Shown here piece after piece: positions 38,973 to 39,146 of a DNA stretch of 39,146 bases. The stretch spans positions 1-39,146 of IMG/VR virus record IMGVR_UViG_3300037560_000107, one strand, 5' to 3'. This DNA is from a virus. Numbering within the stretch: position 1 is the stretch's first letter; each line of letters begins with the position of its first letter. The notes below the pieces were generated by a model. It ran no database searches. It saw only the letters and a program-made list of their open reading frames with translations, and had not been told where the DNA came from. The translations under genes and the position numbers were made by a program.

Positions 38973-39146
38973 TGAAACCCACCCTTATGCGCCTGGCGAG
39001 GTTTGGGTATTCATCATCAGCAGCCGGGGAAAGGAAAGGAAAAGCAGGTTGGCCAAAGCTTCTGCCTTTCTTGTCTTTGCCCTGAAAGCCAAGCTCTATG
39101 CGCCGAGCGTAGACCACAGCAATAACACCCCACCGCCCCAAAATCC
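38965..39146 (-). CDS. HK97 gp10-like tail/neck protein, C-terminal part (gene begins at 229)
   Basis: This is the rest of the gene cut by the window ends. The frame reads from 39146 down to the stop at 38965-38967. It contains VIAVVYARRIELGFQGKD and GQPAFPFLSPAADDEYP, the most conserved part of HK97 gp10-like proteins (edge-strand then PFL-PA). Bases 39138-39146 repeat bases 1-9. With them counted once the whole gene encodes 133 residues, and with them counted twice, 136. Confidence 0.75.
   Translation of the reverse strand, partial: ILGRWGVIAVVYARRIELGFQGKDKKGRSFGQPAFPFLSPAADDEYPNLARRIRVGFNA

Overview
The window looks like the complete genome of a tailed double-stranded DNA phage (Caudoviricetes). 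An HK97-type capsid, a very long tape measure and a tail-tube gene indicate a siphovirus-like particle. The two ends share the 9 bases CCAAAATCC. When they are joined, one open HK97 gp10-like gene runs across the junction, so this is very likely a circular map opened inside that gene. The host is probably Gram-negative, because the tail/lysis end carries a lipoprotein with a lipobox and a one-span coiled-coil membrane protein. No integrase or clear lysogeny repressor was found. No tRNA or CRISPR was recognised by eye.

There are two opposed transcription blocks. From a divergent control region at about 16240-16365 the leftward block runs down to base 1, continues across the circle from 39146, and ends near 27101. 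In order it carries three small early genes (one AlpA-like regulator), a PP-loop/PAPS-reductase-like gene, a PrimPol-SF3 helicase, a 398-bp gene-free region with a large nested inverted repeat, terminase small and large subunits, a portal-MuF fusion, an M15 peptidase, two paralogous exported-looking proteins, the S78 prohead protease, the major capsid protein, small head genes, connector genes, gp10, tail terminator, tail tube, tail chaperones with a likely -1 frameshift, tape measure, a giant tail-tip/receptor-binding protein, a possible spanin, unknown tail-end genes, a DUF1353 protein and a lipoprotein.

The rightward block (16366-26957) is the replication module: SAP-domain protein, several small zinc-ribbon or basic proteins, DUF2800 nuclease, DUF2815 single-strand-binding protein, a structured RNA-like element, family A DNA polymerase, an array of eight 28-bp repeats, small genes, SNF2-like helicase, a histone-tail-like basic protein, VRR-NUC nuclease, a small membrane protein and a second copy of the basic protein's small domain. 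A strong terminator (26113-26150) and a new promoter then drive a cassette of four small late-placed genes.

The most unusual signals are non-coding. They are: (1) nine copies of GGGTCATGA arranged as a nested inverted repeat next to the terminase genes; (2) eight 28-bp repeats after the polymerase, each with a small palindrome and an ATG opening a mini-ORF; (3) strong over-representation of AAA-SS-TTT octamers (S = G or C) across the whole genome, in genes and between them; and (4) a long stem-loop before the polymerase. All counts and alignments were made by eye.
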